A stretch of 9,465 nucleotides of DNA from Methanobacteriota archaeon (lineage in GTDB: Archaea; Thermoplasmatota; Thermoplasmata; RBG-16-68-12), in assembly GCA_005878415.1 (NCBI GenBank), contig VBMM01000045.1:1-9465 (forward strand). Direction: 5' to 3'. The notes beneath the pieces were generated by a model. That model was not told the origin of the DNA, ran no database searches, and saw only the letters and a list, made by a program, of their open reading frames with translations. The position numbers and the translations under genes are program-made. The stretch's first letter is position 1, and each line of letters begins with the position of its first letter. Positions 1 to 5,500 of this stretch are shown in pieces.

Positions 1-54
1 TACCTGTACGCGACATATGGACGAGGCATCGAGGTTATCACCAAACGGTGGTAA
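1..54 (+). CDS. C-terminal end of an upstream gene (partial)
   Basis: Reading frame 1 is open from the window edge and stops at TAA 52-54. It gives a 17-residue tail starting YLYATYGRG and ending in ITKRW. The fragment is too short to assign a family. The next small gene can be read from ATG 17, which would overlap this tail, or from GTG 62, just after its stop; the second arrangement is the more natural operon spacing. The 9-mer TACCTGTAC at 1-9 recurs at 104-112, where it again encodes YLY in the next gene. That may be chance or a trace of related sequence. Whether this stub is real depends on sequence left of the window. Confidence 0.35.
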   Translation, partial: YLYATYGRGIEVITKRW

Positions 55-292
55 CGCGCAGGTGGGTTGTGGTCTCACGACGAAGCGCATCCGACGCCGG
101 TGGTACCTGTACTTCTGGGAGTATGGTCATCGGAGCTCCCCCCGGCGAAGATCATGGGTCTACGTGGGTCCGGTCGGGCAGCCGCGGACTCGCGAACGCG
201 CCGCCGCCCTCCTCCTCGCGTATCACCTGAAGGCCCGTGACGAGTTGGACCGCCGCATCCGGAGGCTGCTCGGCCGCGCCGGTCGCGGATGA
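17..292 (+). CDS. Small basic protein of unknown function
   Basis: The frame encodes up to 91 residues. I do not recognise a named family. The N-terminal 15 codons overlap the stub of the entering gene and have less GC-biased third positions than the rest, so the real start may be GTG 62, giving 76 residues. From about residue 25 the protein has an aromatic stretch (WYLYFWEYG), a basic loop, then SWVYVGPVG and a C-terminal charged helix rich in Arg, Ala and Leu. The layout of a beta hairpin with Trp/Tyr, a Gly-Pro turn and a basic helix weakly recalls small nucleic-acid-binding proteins; that is inference only. It ends at TGA 290-292, directly against the stop of the convergent RAM gene, leaving no intergenic space. 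Confidence 0.55.
   Translation: MDEASRLSPNGGNAQVGCGLTTKRIRRRWYLYFWEYGHRSSPRRRSWVYVGPVGQPRTRERAAALLLAYHLKARDELDRRIRRLLGRAGRG
34..55. repeat. 9-bp inverted repeat with 4-nt loop
   Basis: GTTATCACC (34-42) and GGTGGTAAC (47-55) flank the loop AAAC. As RNA all nine positions pair, one as G-U; as DNA the dyad has one mismatch. It covers the stop of the entering gene and lies just before the GTG 62 start of the small gene. It could be an operator or a hairpin between the two genes. No T-run follows it, so a classic terminator is unlikely. Confidence 0.6.
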
Positions 293-676
293 CTAGAACG
301 ACACACGGGCGAGGGTCTTCGTCGCCTTCACGCCTTCGATCCTGCGGATCTTCGAGACGACGATGTCCCCGATCGCGTCGTAGGAGTCCGCCTCGACCTT
401 CGCGATGAGGTCGTACTCGCCGAACAGCGGGTAGAGCTCGACGATGTGCTCGACCTTCATCAGCTTCTGATAGACCTCCTTCTCCCGGGTCGGTTCGATG
501 TCGATCAGGACGAAGCCGATGGCCGTGCGGGCACCCTTATTTTGGCGTACATCCGAGTCGTAGATAAGGATATCGCGCGCCCCGAGAAACGGACGACATC
601 GATTGTCGCGCGGCCGAATCTCATGTGGGATTCTCAGGAGTGAGGATACAAATAGGACCCGATTCCTCAAATCCAT
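293..676 (-). CDS. Stand-alone RAM (Lrp/AsnC ligand-binding) domain protein
   Basis: The last 77 residues (about 526 down to 296) form a complete Lrp/AsnC effector-binding domain. It starts TAIGFVLIDIEP, continues through VYQKLMKVEHIVELYPLFGE with a YDLIAKVEAD strand, and ends in a helix and GVKATKTLARVSF. No helix-turn-helix domain precedes it, so it is of the stand-alone RAM type, known in archaea to form oligomers and sense small ligands, often amino acids. The start is uncertain. In this frame no ATG, GTG or TTG lies near the domain edge. The nearest usable codons are TTG 670 and ATG 676, which add about 50 residues of unconserved-looking sequence and abut the divergent GTG 679. ATG 715 is also in frame but overlaps that gene. 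The coordinate given uses ATG 676; the functional protein may begin near 526-534. Confidence 0.8.
   Translation of the reverse strand: MDLRNRVLFVSSLLRIPHEIRPRDNRCRPFLGARDILIYDSDVRQNKGARTAIGFVLIDIEPTREKEVYQKLMKVEHIVELYPLFGEYDLIAKVEADSYDAIGDIVVSKIRRIEGVKATKTLARVSF
561..567 (-). promoter_or_regulatory. Candidate TATA box for the RAM gene
   Basis: The minus strand reads TTATCTA here. A transcript starting about 26 nt downstream would begin near 538, just before the RAM domain codons at 526. This supports a short protein starting near the domain rather than the long frame from 676. An alternative A/T block (AAAATAAG, 537-544) sits closer and would start transcription inside the domain. Confidence 0.4.
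645..654 (+). promoter_or_regulatory. Candidate TATA box for the 158-residue protein gene
   Basis: GATACAAATA stands out in GC-rich surroundings. Its centre is about 29 nt upstream of GTG 679, the spacing expected for a leaderless archaeal transcript. This supports GTG 679 as the start over the upstream in-frame ATG 625, which lies before the box. Confidence 0.5.
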
Positions 677-678
677 CT

Positions 679-1155
679 GTGCCACGAAAGCCCGGGGCAC
701 CGGGCGATCCCGCACCGGCGTTCCCCGTCGAGACCCTTCGACACTGGTACGTCACCCCCTTCGGCGGTCGCTCGCCGGAACTCGACCTCTTCCAGATCGG
801 CATCAACCGCGAGGCGATCGAGAAGAACACCTCCCTCGATCCCGGGATGGACCGCGTCCGCGTGACGATCCTCGGGCACCTGCGTCGTCCGGTCCTGCTC
901 GACCGCTTCTTCGAGGTCGTCCCGCTCGACGAGCGTCATCCGGACGCCTTCCGGCACTCACCGATGGGCGAGGCGGTCCTGCCGGAGGGCGACGAGGTCC
1001 TACGGCCCCGCGACGCACCCCATCCGGGGGACGAGGTCGTGATCAGCAGCGTCGCGAGCCAGCGACTCGGCCTCCTCGCCGACTCCGAGGCGTTCGCCGG
1101 CGTCGTCGCGGAACTAGTGCGCCGCGCCCGCGGGACGGATCAGGAGAACAGCTGA
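679..1155 (+). CDS. Unrecognised 158-residue protein
   Basis: The frame could open at ATG 625, but the TATA-like block at 645-654 favours GTG 679, which gives 158 residues. I do not recognise the family. The first 20 residues are Pro/Gly/Ala-rich and probably flexible. The middle has a strand-rich look (LRHWYVTPFGG, DLFQIGINREAI, DRVRVTILGHLRRPVLLD). The end is a helix (DSEAFAGVVAELVRRARG). There are no membrane segments, signal peptide, Cys pairs or visible catalytic motif. Codon third positions are strongly G/C like the firm genes around it, which supports it being coding. It lies head to head with the RAM gene and 80 nt ahead of pdxT, which has its own TATA box, so it is probably a single-gene unit. 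Confidence 0.6.
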   Translation: MPRKPGAPGDPAPAFPVETLRHWYVTPFGGRSPELDLFQIGINREAIEKNTSLDPGMDRVRVTILGHLRRPVLLDRFFEVVPLDERHPDAFRHSPMGEAVLPEGDEVLRPRDAPHPGDEVVISSVASQRLGLLADSEAFAGVVAELVRRARGTDQENS

Positions 1156-1205
1156 ACCGCCGCTCCCGCTGACGGCCGCCCGCCGTCGCGGCGACGTCGC
1201 AATCG

Positions 1206-1213
1206 TTTTTATC
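1206..1213 (+). promoter_or_regulatory. TATA box of pdxT
   Basis: TTTTTATC is centred about 26 nt before ATG 1236, so transcription should start at or next to the start codon. AGGTGG at 1226-1231 resembles a ribosome binding site, but with a leaderless transcript it would not be included. A GC dyad just upstream (CGTCGC-G-GCGACG) followed by the T-run may also help end the preceding transcript. Confidence 0.6.
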
Positions 1214-1235
1214 GGCCGCCGGCCTAGGTGGACCG

Positions 1236-1829
1236 ATGCGGATCGGAGTCATCGGTGTGCAGGGAGACGTGAGCGAACACGTCGATGCGGTCGCCCGCGC
1301 GATGCGGGAATACGGGAAAGAAGGCGACGCGATCGCCGTGCGCCGGCCGGAGGAGCTCGCGCGGGTCGACGCCCTCACGATCCCCGGCGGCGAGAGCACG
1401 ACGATCTCGAAGCTCCTCGTGAAACTCGGGCTGTTCGACGAGATCGTCCGCCGCGCCACAGACGAGGCGATGCCAATCATGGGCACGTGCGCGGGGTGCA
1501 TCCTCCTCTCCAAGGACGCGGGCATTCAAGGGGAGAAGACGAAGACCCGGCTGCTCGGGCTCATGGACATGGCGGTCGACCGCAACGCGTTCGGCCGGCA
1601 GCGGGAGTCATTCGAGACGGACCTCGAGATCGAAGGGCTCCCGACCGCGTTCCACTGCGTGTTCATCCGCGCGCCCGCGATCCTGCGGACGTGGGGCGAT
1701 TGCGTGCCCCTGTCCCGCTACAAGGAGCGGATCGTCCTGGCGAAGCAGGGCCACTTGATCGGGGCGGCGTTCCATCCGGAGCTGGGCGGGGACCTCCGCA
1801 TCCACCGCGCGTTCCTCGAGCTCGTCTAG
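1236..1829 (+). CDS. pdxT: Pyridoxal 5'-phosphate synthase glutaminase subunit PdxT
   Basis: PdxT hydrolyses glutamine and passes ammonia to PdxS, which builds PLP from ribose 5-phosphate and glyceraldehyde 3-phosphate; the pair works in the cytosol. The 197-residue length is normal for the family. The N terminus MRIGVIGVQGDVSEH is typical. GGESTT (51-56) forms the oxyanion region, the nucleophile is Cys85 in GTCAGC, RNAFGRQ (117-122 region) is a family hallmark, and His180 and Glu182 in FHPEL complete the triad. All catalytic residues are present. ATG 1236 fits both the family N terminus and the TATA box. No pdxS is in the window, so the partner must lie elsewhere. The TAG stop (1827-1829) overlaps the stop of the convergent DUF2070 gene within one CTAG. 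Confidence 0.95.
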   Translation: MRIGVIGVQGDVSEHVDAVARAMREYGKEGDAIAVRRPEELARVDALTIPGGESTTISKLLVKLGLFDEIVRRATDEAMPIMGTCAGCILLSKDAGIQGEKTKTRLLGLMDMAVDRNAFGRQRESFETDLEIEGLPTAFHCVFIRAPAILRTWGDCVPLSRYKERIVLAKQGHLIGAAFHPELGGDLRIHRAFLELV

Positions 1830-3655
1830 AACAGCACGATCACGAGGGCGCCGAGGGCGATCGCACCGCTCAGCGTGACGTACAACGCGGGCCGGAGGAC
1901 CGCCATCGTCGAGCTGATCGACGTCGTGAGGCGCGACGCGGATTGCGGCCCGAAGATCCGGAACTCCGGGATCTCTCCGGCGAACGCGGCGGCATCGGCC
2001 GGCTCGAGACCCGCCACCGCCTCCGTCACGGCGGCCCCCGCCTGCGCCAAGATCGTCTCACGGTCGAGCACCGCGCCGACCGCGTTGAATCCGTCCATCG
2101 TCAGGTTGACGGAGTGGTTGTCCGTCGTCATCGCCTCAGACTCCTGCACAGTCCCGGAGACCTTGGCGCGGATGTCGTCCCGGATCCCGGGGACCATGTT
2201 ATTGCCGTCGAAGAGGACGTACGCGGTCCGCTGCCCGCCCGTCTCGACGACGAGCGCCTCGATGCCGCGCGCCCCGATCCCCTGGTCCGGCGAGCCGAAG
2301 CCGCGGCGCGACGCGTAGCCGACCCGCGGCCGATCCTTCGGCGCCTTCAACGCCGCCTCGGTGGCGGCTTTCGCGGCCTGGATGATCTCGTGGCTCCGCT
2401 GGCTGCCGAACAACGTGAGGCCGACCCCCGGCTCGAGGCAGTTGTGCGCGTCGACGAAAATCGCGTCCCGCGCGCCGAGGATCCGCGCCTCCTGGACGGC
2501 CGCATGGCCGGTCGCGCTGTCGATGTCGTCCGTCGGGTTCGGGGCGAAGGAGGCGACGATCAGCACGACGTCGCCGAAGGCCTGCGCGAGCGCGGACGCC
2601 CGCGCGAACGACGCACGGCAGGAGCGGCCGACCCGCACCCCGTACTCTGCCGTCGTCGCGAGGGCCCGCACCGCGTCGGAGACCTTCTGCACCTCCGCCG
2701 ACGTGGCGGGGTTCTCGTCGTGGGTCGTCGGGCCGTGGGCGACGAGGACGTTCGGCGTGAGATCGGAGAGGCCCCGGGCCACCTTCGAGGGGAGGTCGCT
2801 CCCGCTCACGTAGCCCATGGGGCCCGGATGGACGGTCGGCGCGACGAACAGCGCCTTCACGCCCTTCGCCGTCCGGAAGGCGAGGCCGCCGACCCGCACG
2901 CGGGCGACGACGCTGATCGAATGGAAGAACCCCTCCAGCTCGGCGATGCCCGATTCCTCCGGCTCCGTGTAGTGGTCCAGGGTGAAGCGCAGGAGCTTCA
3001 GGCCGTCGACGCCGAACGAGCGTAGGAGCGGGCGCTTCGCGATCTCCGCGTACGCGACCGCGCTCCCGAAGAACAACGCGAACACGACGAGCGCGATCAC
3101 GACGTCGGCGAGTCCGAACCCCGGCACGAAGAGCGCGAGGCCTGCGAGGCCGAGGACCGGATGCAGCGCGGCGGCGGGGAGCGAACGCAGGTGCTTCGAG
3201 TTCGACGTCGCCGAGAGGATGACCTCGCGGATCCACAGGATCGCGCCGTAGCCGAGGACCGCGACGCGGTCGATCCGGAACGCGTAGGTCACGCCGCCGA
3301 AGATCGCGTACGCCGTCAACACGCCGACCGCCATGAGTTCGAACGATCCCAGCAGGATCAGGCTGACGAAGATCAGGAGGAACGAGCGGCGGAAGTACAT
3401 CCGGCCTCCGAGGCGCTCCGCCACGGGGACCGTCGCCACGGCGGCGATGCACGCCGGAAGGGCGATCGCGACCGCGCCGACGGCGACCCGTCCCGCGTCG
3501 ACGGCCGGGTAGACGAGCAGGTACGACTCCATGAACGCGAAGGCGAGGATCGGGAAGAGCATCCGCTGCGGCCGCGGCGACAGGAAGAGGCGGCGGGCGA
3601 GGCGCGTCGTCTCGGCCTGGCTCTCCGCCACCGTCTTCGGGCGGAGTACGTGCAT
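1826..3655 (-). CDS. DUF2070 family archaeal membrane protein
   Basis: A 609-residue membrane protein of the archaeal DUF2070 family, whose function is not established. About six or seven hydrophobic segments lie between residues 33 and 205. A soluble domain of about 350 residues follows, and one final membrane helix ends the protein (about 588-608). The soluble part carries conserved-looking polar motifs: TVHPGP (274-279), SGSDLP (284-289), HGPTTHDENP (307-316), VDAHN (401-405), DGNN (483-486) and TDNHS (511-515). The His/Asp spacing suggests a metal-dependent hydrolase; that is inference. The start ATG 3655 overlaps the GGGP synthase stop as TGATG, so translation is probably coupled. It is third in the operon with UbiA-family and GGGP synthase genes, which links it to ether-lipid or membrane metabolism. 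The frame stays open upstream to 4402 only by chance, antisense-like across GGGPS. Confidence 0.93.
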   Translation of the reverse strand: MHVLRPKTVAESQAETTRLARRLFLSPRPQRMLFPILAFAFMESYLLVYPAVDAGRVAVGAVAIALPACIAAVATVPVAERLGGRMYFRRSFLLIFVSLILLGSFELMAVGVLTAYAIFGGVTYAFRIDRVAVLGYGAILWIREVILSATSNSKHLRSLPAAALHPVLGLAGLALFVPGFGLADVVIALVVFALFFGSAVAYAEIAKRPLLRSFGVDGLKLLRFTLDHYTEPEESGIAELEGFFHSISVVARVRVGGLAFRTAKGVKALFVAPTVHPGPMGYVSGSDLPSKVARGLSDLTPNVLVAHGPTTHDENPATSAEVQKVSDAVRALATTAEYGVRVGRSCRASFARASALAQAFGDVVLIVASFAPNPTDDIDSATGHAAVQEARILGARDAIFVDAHNCLEPGVGLTLFGSQRSHEIIQAAKAATEAALKAPKDRPRVGYASRRGFGSPDQGIGARGIEALVVETGGQRTAYVLFDGNNMVPGIRDDIRAKVSGTVQESEAMTTDNHSVNLTMDGFNAVGAVLDRETILAQAGAAVTEAVAGLEPADAAAFAGEIPEFRIFGPQSASRLTTSISSTMAVLRPALYVTLSGAIALGALVIVLF

Positions 3656-4392
3656 CAGTCCGCCTTCACCGCTTCGATGATGCGCTGCAACGCGTCGCCT
3701 TCCCGGGCGACCTCGACGATCGTCCCCGTCACCACGACGTCCGCGCCGGCGCGCGAGACGGCCGACGCGGCCTCCGGTGTGCGGATCCCCCCGCCGACGA
3801 TGAGCGGGATCCCGATCGCCTCGTGGACCGCGCGGATCAGCCGGTCCGGCACGGGCTCCGGCGCGCCGCTCCCCGCCTCCAAGTAAACGAGCTTCATGCC
3901 GAGCATCTGCGCCGCGAGGGCGTACTGCACCGCGATGACGGGGCTCTTCCGGGAGATCAGGTCGGCGTCCCCGACTTCGCCGGCCCGCATGCCCGGTTCG
4001 ACCACGAGGTACGCCATGGGAATCGTCTCGAGACCCCACGCCGCGACGATCGGCGCGGCGAGCCGTTGCTCGCCGATGATCAGGCGGGGATCGCGGCTGT
4101 TCAGCAGGCTCATGAAGTACAGCGCGTCCGCATGGGGCGAGAGGTTGCGCGCGTTCGACGGGAAGAGGATGACGGGCACCTTGGCCGCCTCCTTGATCGC
4201 GAGGACCGTCGCGTCGACCTTGTCCTGCGTCACCCCGGTCGACCCGCCGACCATCACGGCGTCCGTCCCGGCCCGGGCGGCCTCCGCCGCGATCGTCCCG
4301 GCCTCCGCGGCCGTCTGCTTGTCCGGATCGACGAGGGTCATGTGGAGCCGGCCTTCCTTGCGCCGGCCGACGATGTATTCGTAGACGTTCAC
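3655..4392 (-). CDS. Geranylgeranylglyceryl phosphate synthase (GGGP synthase)
   Basis: This enzyme joins sn-glycerol-1-phosphate to geranylgeranyl diphosphate, forming the first ether bond of archaeal lipids and fixing their stereochemistry. The 245-residue TIM barrel has the family's motifs in order: LVDPDK (20-25, with the Mg-binding Asp), MVGGST (47-52), LFPSN (76-80), VYLEAGSGAPEPV (169-181), IVGGGIRTPE (198-207) and GTIVEVA (223-229). The last four build the phosphate and polyprenyl sites, and nothing essential looks missing. The GTG 4392 start overlaps the stop of the UbiA gene as GTGA, and the N terminus VNVYEYI begins right at the barrel's first helix, as expected. The open frame continuing to 5127 is a shadow of the UbiA gene. 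It is the middle gene of a three-gene minus-strand operon. Confidence 0.95.
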   Translation of the reverse strand: MNVYEYIVGRRKEGRLHMTLVDPDKQTAAEAGTIAAEAARAGTDAVMVGGSTGVTQDKVDATVLAIKEAAKVPVILFPSNARNLSPHADALYFMSLLNSRDPRLIIGEQRLAAPIVAAWGLETIPMAYLVVEPGMRAGEVGDADLISRKSPVIAVQYALAAQMLGMKLVYLEAGSGAPEPVPDRLIRAVHEAIGIPLIVGGGIRTPEAASAVSRAGADVVVTGTIVEVAREGDALQRIIEAVKAD

Positions 4393-5222
4393 ACGAACGC
4401 ACCTGCGAGGAACGCTGCGAGGGCGACGATCATCGCGTACTTCGTCACGCGCTGGGAGCGCGACGGATTCGCGGCCGAGTGGAGGGCGGCGTAGATAAAC
4501 ATTCCGTCGGCCAGGAGGACGACGACCAAGTATCCCAGGCCCAGGACTCCGAAGTACGCGGGGAACAGGCTCAGCCCGACGGCGATCACGAGGAACCCGG
4601 CCGCCGCGAACCCCGCGTTCGCGGCGCCGACCCGCTGCGGCAGCGTCCGGCGGTCCACGTCGCCCTTCATGTCCTCGATGTCTTTCGTGATCTCCCGGCC
4701 CGCGGTCGCGAACGACGCGAGCGCCGCGAGGACCGTCCCCCGGATCAGCGGTGCGACCGGTCCGGAATACACCGCGACGGCCGCGAACAGGAAGAGCGAA
4801 CCCACGAGATACGAGATCGCCAGATTGCCGGGAAGTCCTTGGGATTTCCAGCGGCGTTCGTACCCGTAGATCACCCCGGCGTTCAGCAGGACGATCGCCA
4901 GATTCGCCGCGCTCACGAACACGGCGGCGACGAAGGATCCCGCGAACAGCAGGATCGTGAACGTCTTCGCCGTCCGTGGAGAAACGGTCCCGGAGGCCAG
5001 GGGTCGCTCCGGGTGGTTGATCCGATCCGTCTCGACGTCGAAGAGGTCGTTCATCGCGTTTCCGCCCGCGGTGAACAGCGCGGCCGCGAGGGCCGCGAGG
5101 CCGATCGACACCGGCACGGAACTCCACGCCGCCACCCCGCCGGCCGCGACGGTCCCGATGAGGACCCCCGCCGCGGACATGAGGCAGTTCAAGGGCCTCG
5201 AGAGCGCCAGGAGTCCCCGCAT
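4389..5222 (-). CDS. UbiA-family prenyltransferase, probable digeranylgeranylglyceryl phosphate synthase
   Basis: The likely product attaches the second geranylgeranyl chain to GGGP at the membrane, giving the diether DGGGP. The 277 residues contain eight or nine hydrophobic helices. They carry both UbiA aspartate motifs: NDLFDVETD (58-66), followed by HPERPLASG, and DIEDMKGD (181-188), followed by RTLPQRVG. These bind Mg-diphosphate. ATG 5222 is chosen because MRGLLALSRPLNCLMSAAG is the usual family N terminus and a TATA box lies 25-32 nt upstream; the 49 residues readable before it are Arg-rich junk extending past the promoter. Direct linkage to GGGP synthase supports the DGGGP assignment over other UbiA activities such as quinone or heme prenylation. 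Its TGA stop overlaps the GTG of the next gene. Confidence 0.93.
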   Translation of the reverse strand: MRGLLALSRPLNCLMSAAGVLIGTVAAGGVAAWSSVPVSIGLAALAAALFTAGGNAMNDLFDVETDRINHPERPLASGTVSPRTAKTFTILLFAGSFVAAVFVSAANLAIVLLNAGVIYGYERRWKSQGLPGNLAISYLVGSLFLFAAVAVYSGPVAPLIRGTVLAALASFATAGREITKDIEDMKGDVDRRTLPQRVGAANAGFAAAGFLVIAVGLSLFPAYFGVLGLGYLVVVLLADGMFIYAALHSAANPSRSQRVTKYAMIVALAAFLAGAFV

Positions 5223-5246
5223 TCTCGCCGGCCAGAGTCTCCTACG

Positions 5247-5254
5247 AATAATAA
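5247..5254 (-). promoter_or_regulatory. TATA box of the ubiA-GGGPS-DUF2070 operon
   Basis: The minus strand reads CC-TTATTATT-CG, the only A/T block in the area. Its centre lies about 28 nt before ATG 5222, giving a leaderless or nearly leaderless transcript. No other promoter-like block is seen inside the three overlapping genes, so this probably drives all of them. Confidence 0.6.
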
Positions 5255-5400
5255 GGCTATCCCGCCGCGGCCGGGTTGAACCATGAGGCCCCCGTCGTCT
5301 CGATCCCCACGCGCCCGGGATTCGCCCGCGATGGCGCCGGACGTCTGCGACCCTCGCTGACACTATCATGCGTGATTATCACAAAGGCACCGTCACAAGC

Positions 5401-5408
5401 CTTTTACT
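5401..5408 (+). promoter_or_regulatory. Candidate TATA box for the helical-repeat gene
   Basis: CTTTTACT, in an A/T-richer pocket, would start transcription near 5430. That is after the in-frame ATG 5420, which argues against that start, and about 60-70 nt before TTG 5489 or ATG 5501. The gene would then have a real leader, unlike its neighbours. Confidence 0.4.
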
Positions 5409-5476
5409 CCCCTCGATTCATGCATACTGCAATCCACCGGTTCGGGGGGCGGAATTCCATCGCGTCGCGCCACACC

Positions 5477-5485
5477 GAAGGGGGA
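5477..5485 (+). promoter_or_regulatory. Purine-rich ribosome binding site candidate
   Basis: GAAGGGGGA sits 3 nt before TTG 5489 and 15 nt before ATG 5501. It is too close for one and rather far for the other, so it does not settle the start; either choice changes the protein by only four residues (L-A-A-N). It does argue that translation begins here and not at the upstream in-frame ATGs 5276 or 5420. Confidence 0.4.
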
Positions 5486-5500
5486 CCCTTGGCGGCGAAT

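Larger units (their letters stand above)
5223..5500. other. Divergent control region between the lipid operon and the helical-repeat gene
   Basis: This is the longest stretch without a firm gene (278 nt). It holds the minus-strand TATA box (5247-5254), a GC-rich part with no evident signal, and then an A/T-richer part (about 5358-5430). That part contains the perfect dyad GTGAT-T-ATCAC (5372-5382) and the plus-strand TATA-like CTTTTACT. Long frames on both strands read through it, but they have no conserved N termini. The dyad is a possible operator; it is short enough to be chance. Confidence 0.45.

Noticed and set aside
1206..1210. T-run as intrinsic terminator of the 158-residue gene
   Set aside because: The run is better explained as part of the pdxT TATA box at correct spacing; a dual role is possible but cannot be shown.
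1487..3025. Long plus-strand open frame (512 codons) across pdxT and the DUF2070 gene
   Set aside because: It is Arg/Gly/Pro-rich with no motif and lies out of frame with pdxT and antisense to DUF2070; GC-rich genes commonly leave such shadows.
3656..4402. DUF2070 as part of an 858-residue fusion read from 4402
   Set aside because: The extra N-terminal part is Arg/Asp/Gly-rich shadow of GGGP synthase in another frame; the membrane protein starts naturally at ATG 3655 with a TGATG overlap.
5223..5500. Search for a tRNA or other stable RNA in the largest gap
   Set aside because: No T-loop GTTCGAAT-like block or paired acceptor arms could be found; only promoter-like elements and a short dyad are visible.
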